Origin: Kitasatospora sp. NBC_00458
GTDB taxonomy: Bacteria; Actinomycetota; Actinomycetes; Streptomycetales; Streptomycetaceae
Assembly: GCF_036013975.1 (NCBI RefSeq)
Contig: NZ_CP107904.1
Location: forward strand, 2,480,001 to 2,544,000
Direction: 5' to 3'
DNA: 64,000 nt
Shown here: piece after piece, positions 8,604-17,451 of the stretch
How positions within the stretch are numbered: the first letter of the stretch is position 1
Layout of the letters: each line of letters opens with the position of its first letter
Notes under the pieces: generated by a model
What the model saw: the letters and a program-made list of their open reading frames with translations, nothing else
Told to the model about the DNA's origin: nothing
Database searches by the model: none
Translations under genes and position numbers: made by a program

Positions 8604-10034
8604 TCAGTCGTCGAGCGTGCCCACGTGGTGGACGCGGACGAGGTTGGTGGAGCCGGCGAGGCCGGGCGGGGAGCCGGCGGTGATGACGACGATGTCGCCC
8701 TTCTCGCACCGGCCGAGGGAGAGCAGGGCGGCGTCGACCTGCTCGACCATCTGGTCGGTGGTGGGGGCGAACGGGCCGAGGAAGGTCTCCACGCCCCAGG
8801 TGAGGGCGAGTTGGCTGCGGACGGCGGGTTCGTAGGTGAAGGCGAGGACGGGGATCGGCGAGCGGTAGCGGGTCAGCCGGCGCGCGGTGTCGCCGGACTG
8901 GGTGAAGGCGATCAGGTACTTGGCGTGCAGGAAGTCGCCGATCTCGGCGGCGGCCCGGGCGACCGCGCCGCCCTGGGTGCGGGGCTTGCTGCCCGCGGTG
9001 AGCGGCGGGAGGCCGGCGGCGAGGATGTCCTCCTCCGCGGCCTGGATGATGCGGCCCATGGTGCGGACCGTCTCGACCGGGAACTTCCCGACCGAGGTCT
9101 CGCCGGAGAGCATGACCGCGTCGGTGCCGTCGAGGACGGCGTTGGCGACGTCGGAGGCCTCGGCGCGGGTGGGCCGGGAGGTGTTGATCATCGAGTCGAG
9201 CATCTGGGTGGCGACGATGACCGGCTTGGCGTTGCGCTTGGCGAGCTTGACGGCGCGCTTCTGGACCATCGGGACCTGTTCGAGGGGCATCTCCACGCCC
9301 AGGTCGCCGCGGGCCACCATGACGCCGTCGAAGCGGTCGACGATGGAGTCGAGGTTCTGCACCGCCTGCGGCTTCTCGATCTTGGCGATGACCGGGACGA
9401 AGCGCCCCTCCTCCTCCATCACGCGGTGGACGTCCTCGACGTCCTTGCCGCTGCGGACGAAGGAGAGGGCGATCAGGTCGGCGCCGGTCCGCAGGGCCCA
9501 CCGGAGGTCGGCGACGTCCTTCTCGCTGAGCGCGGGGACGGAGACGGCGACGCCGGGGAGGTTGAGGCCCTTGTGGTCGGAGACGAGGCCGCCCTCGATG
9601 ACGAGGCAGCGGACCCGGGGCCCGTCGACCTCGACGACCTCCAGGGTGACGCGCCCGTCGTCGACGAGGATCCGCTCGCCGGGGGTGACGTCGCCGGCGA
9701 GGCCGGGGTAGGTGGTGCCGCAGCCGTTCTGGTCTCCCTCGACGCCGTTGTCGGTGGAGATGGTGAACAGGTCGCCGCGTTCGAGAAGTACGGGGCCTTC
9801 GGTGAAGGTGCCCAGGCGGATCTTCGGGCCTTGAAGGTCGGCGAGCACGCCGACGCTGCGGCCGGTCTCGTCCGCGGCCTTGCGGACCCGGCGGTAGCGC
9901 TCCTCGTGCTCGATGTGGGAGCCGTGGCTCAGGTTGAAGCGGGCGATGTCCATCCCGGCGTCGACCAGGGACTTGATCTGGTCGTACGAGTCGGTGGCGG
10001 GCCCGAGGGTACAGACGATTTTTGCTCGGCGCAT
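8604..10034 (-). CDS. pyk: Pyruvate kinase
   Basis: 476 residues from ATG 10034, matching the usual start MRRAKIVCTLGPA; an in-frame extension to 10052 is less likely. All hallmarks are visible: RFNLSHGSHIEHEER with the catalytic Arg and substrate-binding residues, LQGPKIRLG, the signature IAKIEKPQAVQNLDSI with the catalytic Lys, MVARGDLGVEMP for Mg and substrate binding, and TSRPTRAEASDVANAVLDG. The enzyme converts phosphoenolpyruvate and ADP to pyruvate and ATP at the end of glycolysis. Streptomycetes carry two pyk paralogues; this is the one linked to the ANTAR regulator. No convincing Shine-Dalgarno precedes the ATG, so a very short leader or leaderless mRNA is possible. Confidence 0.96.
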   Translation of the reverse strand: MRRAKIVCTLGPATDSYDQIKSLVDAGMDIARFNLSHGSHIEHEERYRRVRKAADETGRSVGVLADLQGPKIRLGTFTEGPVLLERGDLFTISTDNGVEGDQNGCGTTYPGLAGDVTPGERILVDDGRVTLEVVEVDGPRVRCLVIEGGLVSDHKGLNLPGVAVSVPALSEKDVADLRWALRTGADLIALSFVRSGKDVEDVHRVMEEEGRFVPVIAKIEKPQAVQNLDSIVDRFDGVMVARGDLGVEMPLEQVPMVQKRAVKLAKRNAKPVIVATQMLDSMINTSRPTRAEASDVANAVLDGTDAVMLSGETSVGKFPVETVRTMGRIIQAAEEDILAAGLPPLTAGSKPRTQGGAVARAAAEIGDFLHAKYLIAFTQSGDTARRLTRYRSPIPVLAFTYEPAVRSQLALTWGVETFLGPFAPTTDQMVEQVDAALLSLGRCEKGDIVVITAGSPPGLAGSTNLVRVHHVGTLDD

Positions 10035-10320
10035 ACAGCTGAGCGTAGGCATTACCGGCGCGTAACGTCGACGCGCGTCCGGACCGCGGGATGACCGTTG
10101 CCGTAAGGAGAGTTGAACATATCTGACACGGTGTCGGACCGGTGTGCGAGAGGTCCCCGCCGACGGCCGCGGATCGACCTCCGATGCGATTCCGTGAAGG
10201 GGTGTTCACCCCTGGTTCACCGTGGCTTCCGCCGTCGCTCGCGGCCCGGCGGGACGCTCGTCACCCGGGTGGGGATCGCCCGGGGCCCGTGAGGGATCCG
10301 ACGAGGGGGAAGCGTCCGGC

Positions 10321-11409
10321 ATGAAGCGTGCGTTCGGGGTGCTGGCGGCACTGCTGCTGCTCGGCGGGGTGGCGTTCGCACTCCTGAAACCGGTGAATGA
10401 CGATCCGAAGGACTCCGGGGCCGTCAACGTCTCCGGGGTCATCGGATCGGAGAAGCGCGAGTTCTTCGACGATGCCGAGGTCAAGAAGGAACTCGCCGCG
10501 AAGGGCCTCACGGTGAAGGTGCTGAGCGCCGGGTCCTGGCAGATGGCCGACAACCTGGACGGCATGGACTTCGCCTTCCCGGCCAGCCAGCCGCCGGCCG
10601 ACGCGATCCGCGCCAGCAGGAAGATCACCGAGACGGCGATCCGCCCGTTCTACTCGCCCCTGGTGATCATGGCCCACGAGGGGACGGCCAAAGCGCTGGC
10701 CGCCAACGGACTGGCGAGCCAGGACCCGGTGTCGAAGGTCTGGACCTTCAAGATGGACCCGTACCTCGACGCCGTCCGGTCGGGCCGGAAGTGGGACCAG
10801 CTCACCGGCGACAAGCCCGGCGAGCTGTCCGGGGACATCTACCTCACCACCACCGACCCGACCTCGTCCTCCTCCGGCGCGATGTACGTCGCGCTGCTCT
10901 CCTTCCTGGAGAACGGCCACCAGCCGGTCGCGGACGTCGCGGGCGTGGAGAAGACCAAGGGGCTCCTGCACACGGCGATCACCAAGCAGGGCGCCCTGAA
11001 GAAGTCCACCGACGAGCCGTTCGCGGACTTCCTGTCGAACGGCGGCGGTGCGCTGGTGCTCGCGTACGAGTCCCAGGCGGCCGAACTGGTCGTGAAGAAG
11101 AAGGCGCCCGAGGACCTGGTGGTGCTGTACCCGGACACCACGGTCTACTCCGACCACACCGTCGTCGGACTCACCGAGAACGGCCGGAAGCTGGCGGACC
11201 AGCTCAACGGCAACCCGAGGCTCCGCGAGCTGGCGGCCCAGTACGGCTTCCGCCCGCAGGGGGACACCAACGCGTTCGGTCAGCAGCTGAAGAGCGCGAG
11301 CGGTTCGTTCAACCTCGCCCCCAACCTGAGTGCGGCGAAGGTGAAGCAGGCTCCGATCCCGGTGGCGGACATGCTGCAGAAGTTGATCGACGGCGCGACG
11401 AAGGGCTGA
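10321..11409 (+). CDS. Secreted or anchored solute-binding-like protein (first gene of SBP/VWA trio)
   Basis: 362 residues from ATG 10321; upstream in-frame codons are low-complexity and AGGGGGAAG precedes this ATG. The first 22 residues (MKRAFGVLAALLLLGGVAFALL) are a signal sequence or membrane anchor with no lipobox Cys. The body has the alpha/beta periplasmic-binding-protein type 2 pattern (segments such as DFAFPASQPPADAIRA and PLVIMAHEGTAKALAANGL), resembling substrate-binding domains of anion or peptide transporters. No permease or ATPase genes are adjacent. The neighbour 9 nt downstream also begins with a solute-binding-like domain fused to VWA, so both probably act in one extracytoplasmic complex rather than in ordinary uptake. 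Ligand unknown. Confidence 0.7.
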   Translation: MKRAFGVLAALLLLGGVAFALLKPVNDDPKDSGAVNVSGVIGSEKREFFDDAEVKKELAAKGLTVKVLSAGSWQMADNLDGMDFAFPASQPPADAIRASRKITETAIRPFYSPLVIMAHEGTAKALAANGLASQDPVSKVWTFKMDPYLDAVRSGRKWDQLTGDKPGELSGDIYLTTTDPTSSSSGAMYVALLSFLENGHQPVADVAGVEKTKGLLHTAITKQGALKKSTDEPFADFLSNGGGALVLAYESQAAELVVKKKAPEDLVVLYPDTTVYSDHTVVGLTENGRKLADQLNGNPRLRELAAQYGFRPQGDTNAFGQQLKSASGSFNLAPNLSAAKVKQAPIPVADMLQKLIDGATKG

Positions 11410-11418
11410 GCGGGGGAC

Positions 11419-13077
11419 ATGACGAGCGGGACGGCGAAGATGCGGAAGAGCGGGGCACGGGGTCTGGCGGCGGGTCTGGCGCTGCTGGTGGCGACGGTGA
11501 CGGCGTGCACGTCGGCGAAGACCGATCCGCCGCCGACGGCGAGCCGGCCGCCGGCGCCGACCGCGCAGGCGGGCGTGCTGCGGGTGCTCGCGGGCAGTGA
11601 GCTGCAGGACATGGCGCCGGTGCTGGAGGAGGCGCAGAAGGCGACCGGGGTGACCGTGCAGTTCGACTGGACGGGGTCGCTGGACGGCGCGGACGCGGTG
11701 TCCTCGGGCAAGGCGGACGGCAAGTACGACGCGATCTGGTTCCCGTCGAACCAGTACCTGCACCTGGACGACGGGAGCAAGTCGAAGCTGCTGTCGGAGA
11801 CGCCGGTGATGGCCTCGCCGGTGGCGTTCGGGATCCGTACGTCGGTGCTGGCCGAGCTGGCGTGGGGCGACGGTTCGAAGGTGACCTGGGGGAACCTCGC
11901 GGAGGCGGCGGCCGCCGGGAAGCTGGCGTACGGGATGGCGGATCCGTCGCGGTCGAACTCGGGGTTCTCGGCGCTGGCGGCGGTGGCGGCGGCGTTCTCG
12001 GGGGCCAGTGCGGCGCTGACCGAGGCGGACGTGCAGAAGGCGACTCCGTCGCTGAAGCAGTTCTTCGCCGGGCAGAAGCTGACGTCCGGGTCCTCGGGCT
12101 GGCTGACGCAGGCGTACTCCCGGGCCGAGCAGGGCTCGGTGGGGGCGCTGGTGAACTACGAGTCGGTGCTGCTGTCGTTGAACAAGACGCTGCCGGCGGA
12201 CCAGCAGCTCACCGTGGTCCGCCCGACCGACGGTGTGGTGACGGCCAACTATCCGCTGACGCTGCTGAGTTCGTCGGCGCAGCGGGAGCGGGAGGCGTTC
12301 CAGAGGCTGACGGCGTACCTGCTCAAGGACGATGTGCAGAAGCGGATCACCGATCTGACGCTGCGCCGTCCGATCGGGGCGGGGGTGGCGCCGGCGGCCG
12401 GTCTGCCGACGGACCGGAAGCACGAGTTGCCGTTCCCGGGTACCCGTGCGGTGGCGGACGGGCTGCTGTCCTCGTACCAGAACGAGCTGCGGCGGCCGTC
12501 GCGGACGGTGTACGTGCTGGACACGTCGGGTTCGATGGCGGGGCAGCGGCTGTCGTCGCTGAAGGCGGCGATGGGTCGGCTGACGGGGGCGGACGACACG
12601 CGGGGGGTGCGGCGGTTCCGTGACCGGGAGGAGGTCACGCTGATCTCGTTCGCGTCGAAGGTGAAGTCGACGAAGACGCACGCGGTGCCTTCGGGGGCGG
12701 CGGCGCAGCAGGAGTTGGCGTCGATCAACGCGGACGTGCAGGCGTTGTCGTCGGACGGCGGTACGGCGGTGTACTCGTCGTTGCAGGAGGCGTACCGGGT
12801 GATCCAGCGGCAGCAGGCCGCGGCGGGGGACGACCGGTTCACGTCGATCGTGCTGATGACGGACGGGGAGAGCAACGAGGGGGCGACGGACAAGGACTTC
12901 CGGTCGTTCTACGGCGGGTTGCCGGCGGCGCAGAAGTCGGTTCCGGTGTTCCCGATCCTGTTCGGTGATGCGGCGAAGGGGCAGTTGCAGGGGATCGCGG
13001 ATCTGACGGGGGGCAAGTTGTTCGACGGGACGGGTTCGCTGGACGGGGCGTTCGAGGAGATCCGTGGCTACCAGTAA
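11419..13077 (+). CDS. Lipoprotein with substrate-binding domain fused to a VWA domain
   Basis: 552 residues from ATG 11419. The N-terminus is a lipoprotein signal ending in VTACTS (Cys about 31). Residues 50-340 form a solute-binding type 2 fold (VLRVLAGSELQDMAPVLEEAQ, then NQYLHLDDGSKSK, MADPSRSNSGFSAL). Residues 350-550 are a von Willebrand factor A domain with an intact metal-ion-dependent adhesion site: DTSGSMAG (DxSxS), the Thr-containing loop SSDGGTAVYSSL, and LMTDGESNEG. VWA domains mediate metal-dependent protein-protein contact, so the protein probably couples ligand binding outside the cell to a partner. It follows the first solute-binding-like gene by 9 nt and overlaps the third by 14 nt, so the three form one operon. 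NCBI-style naming would be substrate-binding and VWA domain-containing protein. Confidence 0.8.
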   Translation: MTSGTAKMRKSGARGLAAGLALLVATVTACTSAKTDPPPTASRPPAPTAQAGVLRVLAGSELQDMAPVLEEAQKATGVTVQFDWTGSLDGADAVSSGKADGKYDAIWFPSNQYLHLDDGSKSKLLSETPVMASPVAFGIRTSVLAELAWGDGSKVTWGNLAEAAAAGKLAYGMADPSRSNSGFSALAAVAAAFSGASAALTEADVQKATPSLKQFFAGQKLTSGSSGWLTQAYSRAEQGSVGALVNYESVLLSLNKTLPADQQLTVVRPTDGVVTANYPLTLLSSSAQREREAFQRLTAYLLKDDVQKRITDLTLRRPIGAGVAPAAGLPTDRKHELPFPGTRAVADGLLSSYQNELRRPSRTVYVLDTSGSMAGQRLSSLKAAMGRLTGADDTRGVRRFRDREEVTLISFASKVKSTKTHAVPSGAAAQQELASINADVQALSSDGGTAVYSSLQEAYRVIQRQQAAAGDDRFTSIVLMTDGESNEGATDKDFRSFYGGLPAAQKSVPVFPILFGDAAKGQLQGIADLTGGKLFDGTGSLDGAFEEIRGYQ

Positions 13078-13750
13078 CGGTGGTGGCGAGGTGGGTGGGC
13101 GGGTGCTGCGGTACCTGGGGTCGGTCCGGAACATCGCCGCCTGTGCGGCGGGTGCGGGTGGGCTGGGGCTGCATTTCGCGGGGTACGGCGGGGTGTGGTG
13201 GCCGGGGATCGTGGCGGGGTTGTACGGCGCGGTGGCGTTGTTGGTGCCGGGTGGCGGGCCGCGGGGGGCGCAGGGACCACAGGGGCAGCAGGGGGCGGTG
13301 ACGCCGGGGGGTTCGCCGGGTGTCCTGTCGGGGTCCCCGTCGGTGGCTTCGGTGTTGGAGGAGACGTCGGTCTCGGTGTCGGTTCCGCCGGTGGCGCCGG
13401 CTCCGGCTCCGGCTCGGCCGGTGTCGACGGTTCCGCCGGTCGCCGTGGTCCCGCCGGTCGTGCCGCGGTCGGCTCAGCCGCCGCCGTACTGGCCGGAGTT
13501 GGACGCGCTGGCGGCGTTCGTGCGGTCGGCGCCGCTGCCCGCGTCGGCGGGGGTGCCGGTGTTGCTGGAGCGGTTGCGCGGTGCGGGGCCGGGGCCGACG
13601 ACCGAGCCGATCGTGGTGCGGCGGCTGCCGTTGGCGGTGGACGGCTATCTGCGGGCGCGGACCTGGCAGCCGTGGACGCCGAACGGGGCCGATCCGGCGG
13701 CGGAGCTGGCGCGGGCGGTGGACGAGATGGCGGCGCTGGTCCCGGCGTAG
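13064..13750 (+). CDS. Small membrane protein with Pro/Val-rich linker (third gene of SBP/VWA trio)
   Basis: 228 residues from ATG 13064, overlapping the VWA gene by 14 nt. Residues 15-65 contain two hydrophobic segments (SVRNIAACAAGAGGLGLHF and WPGIVAGLYGAVALLVPG). A low-complexity linker rich in Pro, Val, Ser and Ala follows (about 70-140), then a more ordered C-terminal domain of some 90 residues (YWPELDALAAFVRSAPLPA to DEMAALVPA). I do not recognise a family. The overlap with a lipoprotein gene suggests it anchors, stabilises or signals for the extracytoplasmic complex. A hairpin at 13782-13815 ends the operon. Confidence 0.65.
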   Translation: MATSNGGGEVGGRVLRYLGSVRNIAACAAGAGGLGLHFAGYGGVWWPGIVAGLYGAVALLVPGGGPRGAQGPQGQQGAVTPGGSPGVLSGSPSVASVLEETSVSVSVPPVAPAPAPARPVSTVPPVAVVPPVVPRSAQPPPYWPELDALAAFVRSAPLPASAGVPVLLERLRGAGPGPTTEPIVVRRLPLAVDGYLRARTWQPWTPNGADPAAELARAVDEMAALVPA

Positions 13751-13781
13751 CGGGGGCCCGTCGCGGTGGGGCGGGCGTACG

Positions 13782-13815
13782 GGAGGGGTGGGCGGGGTCT
13801 TCCGCCCGCCCCTCC
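13782..13815. terminator. Terminator between the SBP/VWA operon and the LAL regulator gene
   Basis: A 14-bp stem with one G-U pair (13782-13795 with 13802-13815) and a 6-nt loop, between convergent genes. Its right arm overlaps the first copy of a 36-bp direct repeat. Confidence 0.65.
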
Positions 13816-13908
13816 GGCGTGTCCGCCCGCCCGTCCGGCGTGGCCGCCGACCTCCCGGCATGTCCGCCGGTGCCTCCGGCGTGTCCGCCCGCCCGTCCGG
13901 CGTGGCCG
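13811..13908. repeat. 36-bp direct repeat, two identical copies, next to the LAL stop codon
   Basis: Identical 36-bp copies at 13811-13846 and 13873-13908 (period 62). Each starts CCTCCGGCGTGTCC. The spacer contains a degraded version (CCTCCCGGCATGTCCG), so the array looks like expansion of a shorter unit. The second copy ends exactly at the stop codon of the LAL gene (13909). Confidence 0.8.
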
Positions 13909-16900
13909 TCACGCTTCCAGGACGCCCGCCAGTTCCAGCCTCCGCCGTATCCCGAGCTTGCGGAAGCTGTTGGTCAGGTGGGTCTCGACCGTGCGGACCG
14001 CGAGGTGCAGCATGGCGGCGATCTCGGCGTTGGAGTGTCCGGCGGCGGCGAGTCGGCAGATCCGCAGTTCGCTGTCGGTGAGCGCCTCGGCGCCCGCGTG
14101 TTCGCCGCGGCCGATGCGGGCGCCGGAGGCGCGGAGCGATTCGAGGGCGGCGGCGCGCTGGCGGACGGCGCCGAGGCGTTCGGCCCGGCCGGCGGCCTCG
14201 CGCAGGGCGCGGCGGGCGGCGCCGCGGCGGCCGCCGTCGGCGAGGAGGCGGCCGTAGGTGATCAGGGCGGGGATGAGTTCGGTGTCGAGTTCGGCGCCGC
14301 GGACGAGTTGGACGGCCTCGGCGGCGAGGTCGAGGCCGTGGCGTCCGCCGGTGGCGGCCGCGAGGGTGCGCAGGGCGCGGCCGACGGTGCGGGGGGTGCC
14401 CCAGACGCGGGCGAGCCGCAGTTCCTCCTCGGCGAGGGCGACGGCGGGGCCGGGTTCGCCGAGTTGGAGGTGGCAGTCGGCGGCGGCGGAGCGCCAGGGG
14501 GTGACGATGGGGCTGCGGACCTGTCGTTCGCCTTGGCGGCGTCCGCATTCGAGGAGGTCGGCGAGGGCTTCGGCGGGTTCGCCGGAGGCGAGTTTGAGCA
14601 GGCCGCGGGCGTAGAGGTACTCGTTCCACTCCCAGGAGTCCTGGGCGCGGTCGGCGGCGACGGCGCGGGAGAGTCCGTGGGCCTGCCAGAGGCGACCGGT
14701 CTCGACGAGGGCGAGGACGGCCTGGGCGACGAGGTGGGCGTTCTGCTGGCCGAGGAGTTCGGTGTACCGGCCGGGTGAGGGGTCCTCGCCGGCGTGCGGG
14801 GTGGTCGCCGGTGCCGGGCCCGGGGTGGTGGCCGGTGCCGGGCCCGGGGTGGTGGGCGGGGTCCTGGTGCCGGCGGTGTCGGAGCAGGCGCCGCTCCACC
14901 AGGAGCGGTCGGTGGCGTCGGTGGTGCCCCGGGGGTGGAGCCGGGGCAGTCCGGGCGGTCCCCAGGGGGTGGACCGCGGGGCGGGCGGGGCGGGGGGTGC
15001 CGGGCGGGTGGCGGGTGGGGTGCAGGGGCCGGGGGCGGTGAGCGCGTAGTCGTCCAGGAGGGCCTGGTACTCGCCGCGCATGATCCTGGTCTCGGCGCGG
15101 ACGGAGAGCAGGCACTGGTAGCCGGGGTCGAGCGGTCCGCCGCGGTAGGCGGTGAGGCCCCGGGTGACGAACTCCTCGGCCTGGTCGAGCTGGTCGCTCC
15201 ACTGGGCCAGGGTGGCGAGGGAGACCAGCAGGTAGGAGCGGCAGAGCGGGTCGACGGCGGAGCCGTCGAGCTCGCGGACGCGTTCGGTGACGTCGGCGGC
15301 GGAGAGCAGTCCGCTGGTGGCGTCGAACTCGGTGAGCAGGGCGTAGGCGGGCGGTGCGAGCCGGTGGGGGGTGCGGGCGGCGAAGCGCTGGACGCCTTCG
15401 ACGACCTGGAGCCAGCTGCGGCCGTCGTGGGCGGCGATCTGTGCGGTGGCGGCCTGGACGGCGTGGACGAGGTCCTCGTGGTCGGCGAAGCGGTCGGCGA
15501 GTTCTTCCATGAGTTCGAGTGCGGCGGCGGTGTCGCCGCGGGTGGCGAGGACGGCGCCGAGGGTGCCGGCGGCGCGGAAGAGGCCTTCGTCGGACTGCTG
15601 GAGGTGGACGGCCTCGGCGAGGTGGCGTACGCCGGCGGTGCGTTCGGCGGGGCCGAGGGTGACTTCGAGGCTGCCGAGTTCGGTGAGCAGGAGGCCGCGC
15701 TGGCGGTCGCTGAGGGGTTCGGCGAGGACGCGGCGCAGCAGGGCGGCGGCGTCGGCGGGGCGGTCGGCGTCGGCGGCTTTGCGGGCGGCGCGGCGGAGGG
15801 TCTCGGTGGCCCAGCGGGGGGTGGGGGCGGCGGTGAGCAGGAGGTGGCCGGCGATGCGTTCGTCGGGGGCGCCGGCGCGGTGGAGGTGTTCGGCCGCGGC
15901 GCGGTGGACGTCGGCGCGGTGGCCGGGGCCGTGGCCGGCGAGGACGGCGTCGGCGAGGAGGGGGTGGGCGAACTGGGGCCAGCTGCCGGGGGCGGGGGTG
16001 TCGAGGTGTCCGTGGGCGGTGAGGTCGGTGAGCCAGCCGGTGAGCCGGCCGGGGTCGGCGGCGGTGAGGTCGGCGAGGAGGGGGACGAGGTCGGCGTGGG
16101 CGGTGCCGGGGGCGGGGGTGGTCGCGGCGGGGTGTTCGCGCATCCGGGCGAGGACGCGGGCGGCGGTGACGGCCTGGTTGCCGCCGCCGTGCAGCCAGGT
16201 GTCGACGGCTTCGGCGAAGGCGCTGCCGGGGAGGGCGGCGCAGGTGTCGGGCAGGGTGGTGCGGGTGTTCCGGGGGGCGGACGGGGCGGTGCGGGTGTCG
16301 GTGCGGGTGTCGGGGAGGGTGGCGGTGCCGGCGGGGCGGAATGCGTCGGCGGGTTCGCCCGGGCCGTGGTCCGGACTGCGGCCGGGGCCGTGATCGGGGC
16401 GGGGGCCGGGCGCTGTTCCGCGGCCCGGGAGGGGCGCCGGAGTCGGGTGGAGCGCCGGAGCCGGGTGGAGGAGCGTCGGGCCGGGGCGGAGCGCCGGAGT
16501 CGGGTGGAGGAGCACCGGGGCGGACGCCGGTTCCAGCTCGCGCTGCCCCGGGACCGGCTCGTACGGGTCTGCCGCGGGCTCGTACCGGCCCGGGCCCGGT
16601 TCGAGGCGTCCCGGGTCCTGCTCGTACCGGCCCGGCCCGTACCCGCCGGGGGCGGGCTCGTACCCGCCCGCGTCCGGCCCGCGCCACCCCGGCCCGAGGT
16701 CGCCGAGGAGCGCGGTGAGCAGCAGCGGGTTGCCGCCGGTGGCGCGGGCGCAGTCGGCGGCGAGGGCGGGGGACGTGCCGGGGCCGAGGTGCTGTTCGGC
16801 GAGCCGGACGGCGGCGGGGGTGCTGAGCGGGCCGAGCCGGAGGGTGGTGGCGAGTTCGGCGGGCAGGTCGCGGCCGAACCGGTCGGGCGGGGTGTCGAGG

Positions 16901-17451
16901 GTGTTCTGGCGGCGCTCGGTGGCGAGGAGCACGACGGGCAGCCGGTCGATCCGGCGGGCGACCTGGCGCAGCCAGCGGCGGGAGGGTTCGTCGGCGAGGT
17001 GGACGTCGTCGACGGCGAGCAGGACGGGGTGGTGGTGGGCGTGCAGGCGGAGCAGGGACCAGAGGGTGGCCTCGGCGGTGTCGGGGTCGGTCCCGTTGCC
17101 GGTGCCCTGGGGGTTCGGCGGGTTTCCGTACGGGAAGTGGCCGAAGGGGAAGTGGCCGTACGGGACGTGGCCGTAGGGGCCGACCGGGGCGGGGCCGGTG
17201 TCGAAGAGCTGGCGGGCGGCGGCGTACGGGGTGGCGGCCTCGTCCGCCGAGCAGCGGGAGCGGAGCACGGTGGTGCCGGTCGCGGCGGCGCGGCGGGCGG
17301 CCTCGGCGAGGAGGGCGCTGCGGCCCGTCCCGGCGGCTCCGGTGAGCAGCAGGACGCTGCCGGTGCCGGTCCTGGCGGCCTCGGTGTGGTCGGTGATCCG
17401 CCGCAGCTGTGGTTCGCGTTCTGCGAGGCGGGTCGAGGTGGCGGTGTTCAT
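13909..17451 (-). CDS. Large ATP-binding LuxR-family (LAL) transcriptional regulator with low-complexity insertions
   Basis: 1180 residues from ATG 17451. An N-terminal AAA/STAND-type ATPase has Walker A GAAGTGRSA (about 38-46) and Walker B VLLAVDDVHLAD (about 143-154). A long TPR-like helical middle follows. The C-terminal LuxR helix-turn-helix occupies about 1115-1175 (LTDSELRICRLAAAGHSNAEIA, then RTVETHLTNSFRKLG). This is the MalT/LAL architecture: ATP-dependent oligomerising activators, often of secondary metabolism or sugar use. Three low-complexity insertions are unusual: PYGH pentapeptide repeats (about 91-111), a Pro/Gly/Glu/Tyr-rich stretch (about 253-405) and a Pro/Thr-rich one (about 800-897, containing PGPAPATT twice). 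Divergent from an orphan LuxR gene, which may be a partner or target. The inducer is unknown. Confidence 0.85.
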   Translation of the reverse strand: MNTATSTRLAEREPQLRRITDHTEAARTGTGSVLLLTGAAGTGRSALLAEAARRAAATGTTVLRSRCSADEAATPYAAARQLFDTGPAPVGPYGHVPYGHFPFGHFPYGNPPNPQGTGNGTDPDTAEATLWSLLRLHAHHHPVLLAVDDVHLADEPSRRWLRQVARRIDRLPVVLLATERRQNTLDTPPDRFGRDLPAELATTLRLGPLSTPAAVRLAEQHLGPGTSPALAADCARATGGNPLLLTALLGDLGPGWRGPDAGGYEPAPGGYGPGRYEQDPGRLEPGPGRYEPAADPYEPVPGQRELEPASAPVLLHPTPALRPGPTLLHPAPALHPTPAPLPGRGTAPGPRPDHGPGRSPDHGPGEPADAFRPAGTATLPDTRTDTRTAPSAPRNTRTTLPDTCAALPGSAFAEAVDTWLHGGGNQAVTAARVLARMREHPAATTPAPGTAHADLVPLLADLTAADPGRLTGWLTDLTAHGHLDTPAPGSWPQFAHPLLADAVLAGHGPGHRADVHRAAAEHLHRAGAPDERIAGHLLLTAAPTPRWATETLRRAARKAADADRPADAAALLRRVLAEPLSDRQRGLLLTELGSLEVTLGPAERTAGVRHLAEAVHLQQSDEGLFRAAGTLGAVLATRGDTAAALELMEELADRFADHEDLVHAVQAATAQIAAHDGRSWLQVVEGVQRFAARTPHRLAPPAYALLTEFDATSGLLSAADVTERVRELDGSAVDPLCRSYLLVSLATLAQWSDQLDQAEEFVTRGLTAYRGGPLDPGYQCLLSVRAETRIMRGEYQALLDDYALTAPGPCTPPATRPAPPAPPAPRSTPWGPPGLPRLHPRGTTDATDRSWWSGACSDTAGTRTPPTTPGPAPATTPGPAPATTPHAGEDPSPGRYTELLGQQNAHLVAQAVLALVETGRLWQAHGLSRAVAADRAQDSWEWNEYLYARGLLKLASGEPAEALADLLECGRRQGERQVRSPIVTPWRSAAADCHLQLGEPGPAVALAEEELRLARVWGTPRTVGRALRTLAAATGGRHGLDLAAEAVQLVRGAELDTELIPALITYGRLLADGGRRGAARRALREAAGRAERLGAVRQRAAALESLRASGARIGRGEHAGAEALTDSELRICRLAAAGHSNAEIAAMLHLAVRTVETHLTNSFRKLGIRRRLELAGVLEA

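Noticed and set aside
13811..13908. Possible CRISPR array
   Set aside because: Only two 36-bp copies, a GC-rich spacer derived from the same unit, and no cas genes in the window.
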